Of a stretch of 64,000 bases of DNA, positions 7,906 through 15,447 are shown one piece after another (position 1 is the stretch's first letter; each line of letters begins with the position of its first letter). The notes under the pieces were generated by a model. That model had not been told where the DNA came from. It did not search any database and saw only the letters and a program-made list of their open reading frames with translations. The translations under genes were made by a program, and so were the position numbers. Source of the stretch: Aliiroseovarius halocynthiae (GTDB taxonomy: Bacteria; Pseudomonadota; Alphaproteobacteria; Rhodobacterales; Rhodobacteraceae); contig NZ_ML660021.1 in assembly GCF_007004645.1 (NCBI RefSeq), positions 1 to 64,000 on the forward strand. The letters are read 5' to 3'.

Positions 7906-10107
7906 ATGAGCGAAACACCTGAAACATCTGAGAAATACGCTGAAGAAGTTGCGGACGGACGTAAGCTCGAAATCTCGATCCAAATGGACACACGGTCCGG
8001 TCGTTTTTTCGGGCGCCATGATGCAGTGGAGGATAATGAGCTTTCTCGAGACATCGCCGCGAATGTCTTCAAGTCCATCGGCTCCATTGGCCAAAACGAG
8101 GCACGGCTCGCCGAGGAGCTCCAAGCGAAATGCGACGCATACGATCACGAGGAAGCTGCCAGGCTTGCTTTATCGGACGAGGCGCATGTTGCCCTTATGT
8201 TTGCAGAAGGACGCAATCTATTCCACGCAGCTTTGAACGTCGACCACACCCGCGTTAGTGAAGAGCACCGAGAGGAGTTTCTGAAGTTCATCGTCGGTTT
8301 AGCATCCAAGGTTGGCATTTTTGCACCTGTATATCAGCAGACCAAAGAGTTGCTTGCATCGCTCGAAGATCACGACAACGACTTTAAGCATTCCCTAACC
8401 AACATGCTCGGGCTAGCTGAAGCAGAGCGTGGCGCACCAGAAGCTGCGCTTAGAATTTGGCAGAATTTGCTTTCGGAGCATGATGGTATCCGCCCGGGCG
8501 AGCGCGGCTGGATCTACCGTAACATGGGATTTGTCTACCTTCAGATCGATCATCCACGATCTCAAAAACGCGCAGTTGAATGCTTTCAGCAAGCGATAGA
8601 TGCCTTTCTTGAAGCTGGCGATAAGAATGGCGCCATTGATACTTCAGAAAAGCTTGCCAAGCTTCTAGCGAAATCTAGCGCAGGCGAGGCTTTTGATCAG
8701 TTTGATCGAATGCTCGAGCTGTGCAGCAATCACGGGGCTCTAGACGAAGAAATTACAGCCACCGTTCATTATGCAAAAGCTAAACGATTGCTGGACGCCG
8801 GTCGGCACCACGAATGCCAATCCTCTGCGCTTGAAGCTGCGAGAATACGGCGCGGGCTGCATGGCGCAGAAGAGGGCTTGATTTCGAGTCTTCACCTTGC
8901 GGCTATCGCTGCAAACTTTTGCGGAGATGACGAAACGAAAGAAAAATGTGTCGATGAGGCGGCTGAACTGGAACGCATGACAGGCTCTCGACATTTCGCG
9001 TTTGGCAGACGGATAACGAGCTTGATGGAGAGTTTTGATAGATCAGAAGCCGACGCGCTGATTGGGGAAGCAAGAGAAAGCGGGGACACAGAACTGATAG
9101 CCGCCTCTGAGACCGCTGCGGTTCTTGGAGACTCCAAACTCAGCAATGTCGATAAACTTGCGCGTTTTGAAGCGCTTCATACTGAGTTGGAGAAGCTGAG
9201 AACAAAAACCGAGACACTCAAGCCAATAAGAATGGGTGTCGCCGTATGCTTCAAGGAATTGGACGATTTTGAGAATGCAGCGCGATGGTTTCGCAAAATA
9301 TTAGATGACAATCCCTTAGATGTTCAAGCAGCAACATCACTTGTCGACGCTCTCTGGAAAGCCGATCAATGGGGTGACGCTGCAACCGAGTTAGCAGAGC
9401 AGATCGCTAGATTTGGGGAGCAACCAGGTTATGTGTTCGCTTATGGGCGTTCGCTGTTTGAAGCGGGTGATTTGAGCGGGGCGGTTCAGGCTCTGACCAA
9501 ATCCATGAAACTTGCCTCGACAGAATCCGATATTCATCAAACAGCTACGGAGCTCCGTGAACGAGCGCTGCAACTCGGCGGCGTTATGCCGTCAAAGCCC
9601 ATTGATTTGTCGCCACCCTCCCATGTCACTCTGGAACAGGTTGATGCCGCCTTGCGCGAGTTTGGCAATTTCGTTTCCTCTGCCAAACGTATGGAGTTTT
9701 GGCGACGAAAGAAAAAAGAAAAGGGTCACAACTGGGTTCAGAATCCTGAGCGCTTTGGTCAGACTTTGCTGCACACCTTCCTTAAAGCTCGCTTTCTCCA
9801 CAGCGTGCAAATTTTCGAGGAGTTGAATGTTGGGGCAGGCAGACTGGATGTTCTAGCACAGTTCGCTGGTGGCTTGCGGGTGATAATTGAGCTCAAGATA
9901 TGCGGTGGCGGATACTCCACGACATATGCGCAAAGTGGTGATCAGCAAATACAGCACTACATGGAGAACGAAGGCGTCCACATCGGGTTTCTGATGACGT
10001 TTGATGGTCGTATTCGAAAAAAAGGAGAGCTGCTAGTAGCAAACACCGGCTCTCACCACACGATTAGAGAAGTGCTGATCGATATGCGTTCAACGGTTAA
10101 ATCGTGA
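7906..10107 (+). CDS. TPR protein with C-terminal PD-(D/E)XK nuclease domain (candidate defence gene)
   Basis: This 733-residue protein is unlike its neighbours. The middle (about residues 130-570) is a run of helical pairs typical of tetratricopeptide repeats, for example GMAYLQIDHP-type and ENAARWFRKILDDNPLDVQAATSLVDALWK segments. The last 145 residues form a PD-(D/E)XK nuclease fold: GAGRLDVLAQ supplies the aspartate, VIIELKI the ExK, and DQQIQHYMENEGVHIGFLM the following helix and strand, much as in PDDEXK_9-type domains. ATG at 7906 is preferred to a TTG at 7897. The gene stands alone with its own promoter region. Single-gene TPR or repeat proteins with nuclease domains on satellites and islands are often anti-phage systems. 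That role is inference. Confidence 0.8.
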   Translation: MSETPETSEKYAEEVADGRKLEISIQMDTRSGRFFGRHDAVEDNELSRDIAANVFKSIGSIGQNEARLAEELQAKCDAYDHEEAARLALSDEAHVALMFAEGRNLFHAALNVDHTRVSEEHREEFLKFIVGLASKVGIFAPVYQQTKELLASLEDHDNDFKHSLTNMLGLAEAERGAPEAALRIWQNLLSEHDGIRPGERGWIYRNMGFVYLQIDHPRSQKRAVECFQQAIDAFLEAGDKNGAIDTSEKLAKLLAKSSAGEAFDQFDRMLELCSNHGALDEEITATVHYAKAKRLLDAGRHHECQSSALEAARIRRGLHGAEEGLISSLHLAAIAANFCGDDETKEKCVDEAAELERMTGSRHFAFGRRITSLMESFDRSEADALIGEARESGDTELIAASETAAVLGDSKLSNVDKLARFEALHTELEKLRTKTETLKPIRMGVAVCFKELDDFENAARWFRKILDDNPLDVQAATSLVDALWKADQWGDAATELAEQIARFGEQPGYVFAYGRSLFEAGDLSGAVQALTKSMKLASTESDIHQTATELRERALQLGGVMPSKPIDLSPPSHVTLEQVDAALREFGNFVSSAKRMEFWRRKKKEKGHNWVQNPERFGQTLLHTFLKARFLHSVQIFEELNVGAGRLDVLAQFAGGLRVIIELKICGGGYSTTYAQSGDQQIQHYMENEGVHIGFLMTFDGRIRKKGELLVANTGSHHTIREVLIDMRSTVKS

Positions 10108-10437
10108 ACTGCTAGATCAATTGGTATCGGGGATCAGTAACTGTCCGTCATCAAGGTCTATGGGCCTTCGTGCTGCGTGATCTAGCGGGGCGATAGGCTC
10201 ATCTATTTCATGAGCTAACGCAACGTGTAGTCGCGCCGGATGACCGCAATCCGCCCCGTTGAAAAACAACGTATTGCCACTAAAAGAACACCGCTCTGGT
10301 CTGAAGTGCTGCGATGTGTGAGGTCTCAGCACTCCCGGCCAAAGCTAAGTTGCACTGTTTGATGATTCGAACACTTGTCGCTCAGTCTTAGTAGGGCTGG
10401 ACGGCAATGCTACTAAGAATACGGTGGCAATCATGCG
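10108..10437. other. intergenic stretch, possible small decayed gene on minus
   Basis: A 71-codon frame on the minus strand (10117-10332) has protein-like composition at its end but starts with a GTG lacking a proper ribosome binding site and has a stop just upstream. It may be the remnant of a gene. The stretch otherwise holds the 3' sides of the two convergent genes. The 9-mer GCCCAGCGC reappears at 10444, just after this stretch. Confidence 0.3.
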
Positions 10438-10842
10438 CTATAGGCCCAGCGCTACTTTAATGCAGTCAAGAATTTTGGCAAACTCCACTTCGGAAATGCG
10501 GGGTGTCAAATACTTCCGCTTTCCGGTCTGGTCGCGATCGGTCCTGAATAAATCGAGGCGATCAAACCCAACGGTTGCAAGCATATCTGCCTTAACCCAG
10601 CAATTGGTTTCTGGGAAATGCGGCAATTCATATGGCAGTTCAATCTGACAGTGGTGTGGGGCAATCCGATCTGGTGGCGTCGTACTGAGAGGAACAACGG
10701 TTATCAACCCACTGCGATGGCGCAGCCGAGGCGATATTGCTATGACTGGTCGCCGCTTGACCATTTCAGGCGGTTTGAAGCCGCCCTTGCTATAGTCACA
10801 CAACAAAACGGTGCGCTGATTTACGTCATACTTTATCGGCAA
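10438..10842 (-). CDS. PemK/MazF-like toxin
   Basis: This 134-residue protein resembles the PemK/MazF endoribonuclease fold: RTVLLCDYS starts the SH3-like barrel, EMVKRRPVIAISP is the conserved KRRPxxVIS strand, and SGLITVVPLST is the central strand. It ends in a helix (EVEFAKILDCIKVAL). The start is a TTG one base after the stop of the XRE gene, so the two are translationally linked, in the antitoxin-first order. If active it would cleave mRNA or rRNA in the cytoplasm and its partner would neutralise it. Whether this pair works as an addiction module or only as a regulator is not shown. Confidence 0.75.
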   Translation of the reverse strand: MPIKYDVNQRTVLLCDYSKGGFKPPEMVKRRPVIAISPRLRHRSGLITVVPLSTTPPDRIAPHHCQIELPYELPHFPETNCWVKADMLATVGFDRLDLFRTDRDQTGKRKYLTPRISEVEFAKILDCIKVALGL

Positions 10843-10843
10843 G

Positions 10844-11089
10844 TTAGGTGTCCGTCTGTTTGAGCGCTACACCCAGTCCGTTGGCAGTGTCACCGCTTTC
10901 GAGGAACTGAATTCCGTTTGCAACCAAAGCGCCGCGAATAGCCTCAATGGTGCCGTGTCTGCCGGAAAGCTTGCCTTGGGTGGAGTCCAAGCGCTGTACA
11001 GTCGGGTAACTGATTCCGCTTTCTGCCGCCAAATCATTTGCAGTCCAACCAAGCAATGAACGTGCCGCCCGTATCTGTTCACCTGTCAT
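10844..11089 (-). CDS. XRE-family helix-turn-helix regulator, probable antitoxin/repressor
   Basis: This 81-residue protein has a full XRE helix-turn-helix (TGEQIRAARSLLGWTANDLAAESGISYPTVQRLD) followed by a short tail (FLESGDTANGLGVAL), a form common in alphaproteobacterial prophages. The start at 11089 has GAGG eight bases upstream; a longer frame from 11149 would run through the operator region. It is divergent from the gene at 11192. Two similar palindromes in the shared upstream region are likely its binding sites. Confidence 0.82.
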   Translation of the reverse strand: MTGEQIRAARSLLGWTANDLAAESGISYPTVQRLDSTQGKLSGRHGTIEAIRGALVANGIQFLESGDTANGLGVALKQTDT

Positions 11090-11121
11090 CCGCGGCCTCA
11101 ATAGGTAATCTTGCTTTAATG

Positions 11122-11170
11122 ATAGATTATCTATTGAAAGATAGCCCATCCTTTGTTATAGATATTCTAT
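11122..11170. promoter_or_regulatory. twin operator palindromes in the divergent promoter
   Basis: ATAGATTATCTAT (11122-11134) and ATAGATATTCTAT (11158-11170) share the pattern ATAGAtWWTCTAT and lie 36 bp apart, in the AT-rich gap between the XRE gene (minus) and the gene at 11192 (plus). Such spacing and symmetry fit two repressor dimers on the same face region of DNA. The XRE protein is the natural candidate for binding. Confidence 0.65.
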
Positions 11171-11191
11171 CAAAGAAGAAAGGGCAACCCG

Positions 11192-11797
11192 ATGACACTG
11201 AACCGTTCCGAAATTATGAAAGCCGCTTGGAAGGCCACGCAGGAAAGAATGGACACCTTTGGATACGCGCGCCGCCAGCTGCGCAGCGTGTTTGCGTATT
11301 GCCTACGCCGCGCATGGGCAGAAGCAAAAGCCGCCGCAGCGCTATTGGCTCGATCTGCCGCAAGCCTTTGGGCTGAGTTGTTGGAATTGGAAAACCGGGA
11401 CCGCCTTGGTTTTCGGGGTATCGAACGCTTGAGCCAGCTTCGCCGCGCCTATGAAGGTGCAAAGGCTCGAGAAGCTGAGGCCCAGGCTCAAGTTGACCAC
11501 GATGAGAAGCGCGAGCTGATCCAATCAGCGGGTGGCCGCTTTGCCTCTGTGACGTTCATCAAGAAAGATGGCAGTACCTGCGTGATGCTTAATCAGCCTG
11601 CTAAGCTGAAATACCATGTCAAAGGCGATGAGGCTACGCCCAGCGCTCGCAAAGCGATTGAAACACGCAAGGCCCGCCATCCTCACTTGCTGTCTGTGTG
11701 GGATGCGGACAAAGCTGCGCCTCGCTCGGTCAATCTTTCGACGGTCACAGAAATCCGTCTGGATGGTTTGGCACACGTGTTTGAGGTGGCGGCATGA
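11192..11797 (+). CDS. phage/plasmid-type protein of unknown function
   Basis: This 201-residue protein begins with a helical MTLNRSEIMKAAWKATQERMDTFG ... LRRAWAEAKAAAA region seen in many small plasmid and phage proteins, followed by a charged helix and, from about residue 110, a beta-rich domain (RFASVTFIKKDGSTCVMLN). It ends in HLLSVWDADKAAPRSVNLSTVTEIRLDG, an SH3-like end often found in plasmid proteins. No enzyme motif is visible. AAAGGG precedes the ATG. It is the first gene after the XRE-controlled promoter and overlaps the next by 4 bp. Confidence 0.7.
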   Translation: MTLNRSEIMKAAWKATQERMDTFGYARRQLRSVFAYCLRRAWAEAKAAAALLARSAASLWAELLELENRDRLGFRGIERLSQLRRAYEGAKAREAEAQAQVDHDEKRELIQSAGGRFASVTFIKKDGSTCVMLNQPAKLKYHVKGDEATPSARKAIETRKARHPHLLSVWDADKAAPRSVNLSTVTEIRLDGLAHVFEVAA

Positions 11798-12123
11798 CGA
11801 ATACCATTGAGACGCCACAGATCGCGAACAAAGAGAGCTGCATGATTGAACGGACGCAAATTGATCAGTTGAGCGTAGCGGACGCTCGCCGCTTTTGCGA
11901 AGTTATCATTGAAGCACTCGATGCTGGTGTGTGCGATCAAGTGTCGGATTTACTTCTGCCGCTCATCTGGATGATTGAACAATCCTTGATGGAGCGCCCG
12001 GTGCAGGATCTTCAAACTCTTGCAACAAAGGTTTGGGTTGTCTGTCGCACTGTCTCAGAATCCGAACCGGATATGGTTGCGCTGTGGTCTGACGTTGAAG
12101 GAATACTCAGCGCCTCAGCCTGA
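11794..12123 (+). CDS. small acidic hypothetical protein
   Basis: This 109-residue protein starts at an ATGA overlap with the preceding gene. It is acidic and helical (DARRFCEVIIEALDAGVCDQVSDLLLPLIWMIEQSL) with no recognised motif. Translational coupling and the terminator that follows make it the second and last gene of a two-gene unit under the divergent promoter. Confidence 0.65.
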   Translation: MTNTIETPQIANKESCMIERTQIDQLSVADARRFCEVIIEALDAGVCDQVSDLLLPLIWMIEQSLMERPVQDLQTLATKVWVVCRTVSESEPDMVALWSDVEGILSASA

Positions 12124-12148
12124 CCCTTCCATGATTCATGGACCATGT

Positions 12149-12179
12149 AAGCCCCGCGCACTCATGTGTGACGGGGCTT
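12149..12179 (+). terminator. hairpin terminator
   Basis: AAGCCCCG (12149-12156) and CGGGGCTT (12172-12179) form a perfect 8-bp stem 25 bp after the last gene of the element. The stem is nearly the same as that at 7350-7384. Confidence 0.65.
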
Positions 12180-12751
12180 GCTCACACCCCGCGCCCCAGC
12201 ATGGGTAGCACTTATGTCGCGCGGCGGTGTTGATCCCTAAAATGCGCGCGCAATGGCCACCAGAGACGCCATGAAAGGGCTGAGGCCCCGCAAATCTATG
12301 CTGGTAGGCTAAGTGGTGCGCAGTTTCTTTGGGCGCTTATACCTTAGCGCAGAGGCTTTGGCAGGCCGCAGGTCAAGCAAGGGGGGGGCGGTCAAAAGTT
12401 CATAACCACCCGATCCCTAGACCCGCATCCCCCTCAGTCGGAGATTTTTTTCCTGCAAGAGAAGAATTTCAAAATGGGCCAGTTTTTAGGTCTTGTGAGA
12501 GGCTATTTGTTGGCCTCTGAGCGACGGCTCAAAACTGGGTCTGACCTCGATGTTTTTGGGCAGATCAACGCAGTGTCGCCCAACTGCGGGCTTGCACAGA
12601 TCGAGGCAGATAGAAGGGGAATAAGTGCCATTTGACGTGGTATTTTTTCCTGTTTGTGACCTTGGTCCAAAACGGTGCAAAACTACACAGAAAACAGCCT
12701 TTTCCAGATCCTCGAAGAACAGGCGTTCTCAATAAAATCAGTATCGTAGGC
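12180..12751. other. gene-poor right end of the element
   Basis: No convincing gene is seen in this stretch. A G-run of eight bases is at about 12380. A 63-codon plus-strand frame at 12329-12520 has no ribosome binding site or family features. The stretch is transcriptionally downstream of both terminators and may hold a small RNA or a packaging/replication signal, but nothing specific can be read. Confidence 0.35.
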
Positions 12752-12859
12752 GTAACAGATCAAAATTTCTGTTACTTTCTTTGTTACCAAATAAAGAGGT
12801 AATAAGTAAGTAAAATCAATTAGTTATATATATAAGTAACAAAGTTACAAAGTTACAGG
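12752..12859. repeat. GTAAC/GTTAC iteron cluster B
   Basis: Six GTAAC or GTTAC pentamers lie at 12752, 12771, 12783, 12836, 12844 and 12852 in a very AT-rich stretch (TATATATATA at its centre). The span from first to last pentamer, 105 bp, equals that of cluster A. Bases 12836-12859 are the exact inverted copy of 2427-2450. AT-rich DNA beside iterons is the usual build of a replication origin, so this is the better origin candidate of the two. Confidence 0.7.
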
Positions 12860-13060
12860 GGGTTTTGCAGCCTTGCGCCCAGCGCATGGCAACTTCGAAG
12901 GTTTTGCCCCAATCGCCTTCAGCATTCATGGAAAAGTGCGAAATCGCAAATTTTGCGCGACGGGTTCCCCGTCTGCACCCAATGGCGCGCCGAGGGTTGA
13001 TTCTATAGCCCTATGCGCCCAGCGCCCGTCTGAACGTAAAGCGGCGTGAAATTCCAATTG

Positions 13061-13080
13061 GTGGTAGCCCGGTGGTAGCC
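13061..13080 (+). repeat. tandem GTGGTAGCC pair inside the right end
   Basis: GTGGTAGCCCGGTGGTAGCC lies 46 bp inside attR and differs by one base from 789-808 at the left end. It is a candidate arm-type integrase or excisionase site. Confidence 0.6.
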
Positions 13081-13126
13081 ACGCAAAAGGTGGCAATGGT
13101 TCAAAATCAGCTAAGTCATTGATTTC

Positions 13127-13175
13127 AGTGGTGAGCCGTGAAGGATTCGAACCTTCGACCCACTGATTAAAAGTC
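13127..13175. repeat. attR: 49-bp direct repeat within tRNA-Lys
   Basis: Identical to 622-670. It covers the tRNA-Lys 3' end to the anticodon loop, so integration kept the tRNA gene whole and left the duplicate at the far end. This fixes the element's right boundary. Confidence 0.93.
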
Positions 13176-13204
13176 AGTTGCTCTACCAACTGAGCTAACG
13201 GCCC
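13129..13204 (-). tRNA. tRNA-Lys (anticodon UUU)
   Basis: This 76-nt tRNA has a complete cloverleaf on the minus strand: acceptor GGGCCGT pairs with ACGGCTC (one G-U), the anticodon loop is CTTTTAA giving UUU, the T-loop TTCGAATC is present, and CCA is encoded. Its 3' half serves as the attachment site of the element to its left. Confidence 0.97.
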
Positions 13205-13219
13205 ACTCTGTGAGCGCGG

Positions 13220-13248
13220 TGACTAAAGGGACTGGTGGGCGGGGTCAA
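13220..13248 (-). promoter_or_regulatory. promoter of tRNA-Lys
   Basis: On the minus strand TTGACC (13243-13248) and TAGTCA (13220-13225) are 17 bp apart and end 15 bp before the tRNA 5' end, as expected for a sigma-70-type promoter. It lies on the chromosomal side, so integration did not separate the tRNA from its promoter. Confidence 0.55.
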
Positions 13249-13335
13249 CCCCATTTTCGAATGAATCTGCACGATCTCTGGCAAAAGTTTTGCCAAGGGC
13301 TTATATCGCGCCTCATGGCAGATGCGCAGACACAT

Positions 13336-14151
13336 ATGGATGGCCTTGAGTTCATGAAATGGCATGGGGCGGGCAATGACTTCGTGATGATTGATTCACG
13401 GGCGCGCGATGCTGTGGTTCATCGCGAACTTGCCGCTGGGCTGGGCGATCGCAATCGCGGCGTTGGCTTTGATCAGCTGGCCGAGATTCGTAGCTCGGAC
13501 GCGGCCGATATTGATCTGGATTTCTGGAACGCGGATGGCAGCCGGGCTGGGGCGTGTGGAAACGCAACCCGTTGCGTGGCGCAGTACATGATGGATCAGA
13601 CGGGCCGGGATGCCCTGACAATCCGCACCTCGCGCGGAGTGCTTGAGGCGCGGGCCGATGGCGATCTGGTCGCGGTGAATATGGGTCAGCCTCAACTGAC
13701 ATGGGACACGGTTCCCCTGTCGCATGACGTTGATCTGCAACACCTGCCGCTGGACGGCGATCCGGTTGCGGTCGGCATGGGCAATCCCCATTGCGTGTTC
13801 TTTGTGGACGATGCTGACGCTGTGGATGTTGCCGGGATCGGACCGGGGTTCGAGACTAACCCGCTATTCCCCGAAGCCACTAATGTTGAATTTGCCGAAA
13901 TCCGGTCGCGTGACGAGATCCGTATGCGCGTCTGGGAACGCGGCACCGGGATTACGCTGGCCTGCGGCTCGGGCGCTTGTGCCACTGCTGTCGCCGCCCA
14001 TCAGCGCGGTCTGACCGATAAGAAGGTGCGGATGGAGCTGGATGGCGGCTGGCTGATGTTGGATTGGCGCGAAGATGGCGTCTGGATGACCGGCCCCACC
14101 GCCTTTGTATATAGTGGCCAGCTGACCCAAGCCTTCCTGAAAGGTCTGTAA
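13336..14151 (+). CDS. dapF: diaminopimelate epimerase
   Basis: This enzyme converts LL- to meso-diaminopimelate for lysine and peptidoglycan synthesis in the cytoplasm. The 271-residue protein shows the N-terminal [15 protein letters not shown] and the two catalytic cysteine segments, GACGNATRC and [13 protein letters not shown], with the usual [10 protein letters not shown] between them. The start at 13336 ([11 protein letters not shown]) fits the family; a longer frame from 13210 would run back through the tRNA-Lys promoter. mtaB follows after one base. Confidence 0.93.
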   Translation: MDGLEFMKWHGAGNDFVMIDSRARDAVVHRELAAGLGDRNRGVGFDQLAEIRSSDAADIDLDFWNADGSRAGACGNATRCVAQYMMDQTGRDALTIRTSRGVLEARADGDLVAVNMGQPQLTWDTVPLSHDVDLQHLPLDGDPVAVGMGNPHCVFFVDDADAVDVAGIGPGFETNPLFPEATNVEFAEIRSRDEIRMRVWERGTGITLACGSGACATAVAAHQRGLTDKKVRMELDGGWLMLDWREDGVWMTGPTAFVYSGQLTQAFLKGL

Positions 14152-14152
14152 G

Positions 14153-15415
14153 ATGGGCGCGAACCCCCCAGTATTTGCGACGCTTGGCTGTCGCCTGAAC
14201 GCCTATGAGACCGAGGCGATGAAACGCCTTGCCGATGGGGCCGGCGTCGAGGGCGCGGTGGTGGTGAATACCTGCGCCGTGACCGCCGAGGCTGTGCGCA
14301 AAGCGCGTCAGGAAATTCGAAAGCTGCGGCGCGAGAACCCGGACGCCAAGGTGATTGTCACCGGCTGCGCGGCGCAGACAGAACCCGAGACCTTCGCCAA
14401 CATGGACGAGGTCGACGCTGTTATTGGCAATCATGAGAAGATGTCGCCCGAGACTTGGGCGGGTCTTGCCCCCGACTTGATCGGCCAGACCGAGCGCGTG
14501 CGGGTCAACGACATCATGTCCGTGACCGAAACCGCCAGCCACCTGATCGATGGGTTTGGCACGCGGTCCCGCGCCTATGTGCAGGTTCAGAACGGTTGCG
14601 ATCACCGCTGCACGTTTTGCATTATCCCTTATGGCCGCGGGAACTCGCGTTCTGTCCCGGCTGGTGTCGTCGTCGATCAAATCAAGCGCCTTGTGGATCG
14701 TGGGTTTAACGAGGTCGTTTTGACCGGAGTGGACCTGACCAGCTGGGGCGCTGACCTGCCCGGAGAGCCGCGTTTGGGCGATCTGGTCATGCGGATCCTG
14801 CGTCTGGTGCCCGATCTGCCGCGTCTGCGCATCAGCTCGATCGATTCCATCGAGGCGGATGAGAATCTGATGCTGGCCATCGCGTCTGAACCGCGTTTGA
14901 TGCCGCATCTTCACCTCAGCCTTCAGCACGGGGATGACCTGATTCTGAAGCGGATGAAGCGTCGCCATCTGCGCGACGATGCGATTGCCTTCTGCGATGA
15001 AGCTCGAAAACTGCGCCCCGGCATCACCTTCGGTGCCGACATCATTGCAGGCTTCCCGACCGAGACTGATGCGCATTTCGAGAACAGCCTGAAGCTGGTC
15101 GAGGACTGTGACCTGACATGGCTGCACGTCTTCCCGTATTCGAAGCGCGAAGGCACGCCTGCTGCGAAAATCCCCAGCAAGGTGGATGGCAATGTGATCA
15201 AGGCACGCGCGGCGCGTCTGCGGGCGGCAGGGGATGCGCAGGTGCTGCGGCATTTGCAGGCACAGGTGGGGCAGGAACATCAGATTCTGATGGAGAACCC
15301 CACGATGGGCCGCACCGCCCATTTCGCCGAGGTTCTGTTCGATACCCCTCAGGAAGAAGGGGCGCTGATCACCGCCACGCCCACGCGGATTGTGGACAAA
15401 CAGCTGGTTGTCTGA
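14153..15415 (+). CDS. mtaB: tRNA t6A37 methylthiotransferase
   Basis: This radical-SAM enzyme turns t6A into ms2t6A at position 37 of ANN-decoding tRNAs. The 420-residue protein has the MTTase domain with FATLGCRLNAYETE and its further cysteines (NTCAV, VTGCAAQ), then the radical-SAM motif in NGCDHRCTFCIIPYGRG, and a C-terminal TRAM-like end. The methylthiotransferase family RimO/MiaB differs in its leading motif, and LGCRLN points to MtaB. It is one base from dapF and surely cotranscribed. Confidence 0.93.
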   Translation: MGANPPVFATLGCRLNAYETEAMKRLADGAGVEGAVVVNTCAVTAEAVRKARQEIRKLRRENPDAKVIVTGCAAQTEPETFANMDEVDAVIGNHEKMSPETWAGLAPDLIGQTERVRVNDIMSVTETASHLIDGFGTRSRAYVQVQNGCDHRCTFCIIPYGRGNSRSVPAGVVVDQIKRLVDRGFNEVVLTGVDLTSWGADLPGEPRLGDLVMRILRLVPDLPRLRISSIDSIEADENLMLAIASEPRLMPHLHLSLQHGDDLILKRMKRRHLRDDAIAFCDEARKLRPGITFGADIIAGFPTETDAHFENSLKLVEDCDLTWLHVFPYSKREGTPAAKIPSKVDGNVIKARAARLRAAGDAQVLRHLQAQVGQEHQILMENPTMGRTAHFAEVLFDTPQEEGALITATPTRIVDKQLVV

Positions 15416-15447
15416 TCCTCTGCCCTCAGCACGTCCGAGGATCAGCC

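Noticed and set aside
13210-13335. N-terminal extension of dapF from a start at 13210
   Set aside because: It overlaps the tRNA-Lys promoter and has no family similarity; the start at 13336 fits DapF length and motifs.
13952-15322. Long minus-strand frame of 456 codons opposite dapF and mtaB
   Set aside because: It is a shadow of GC-rich coding sequence; both sense genes have diagnostic motifs.
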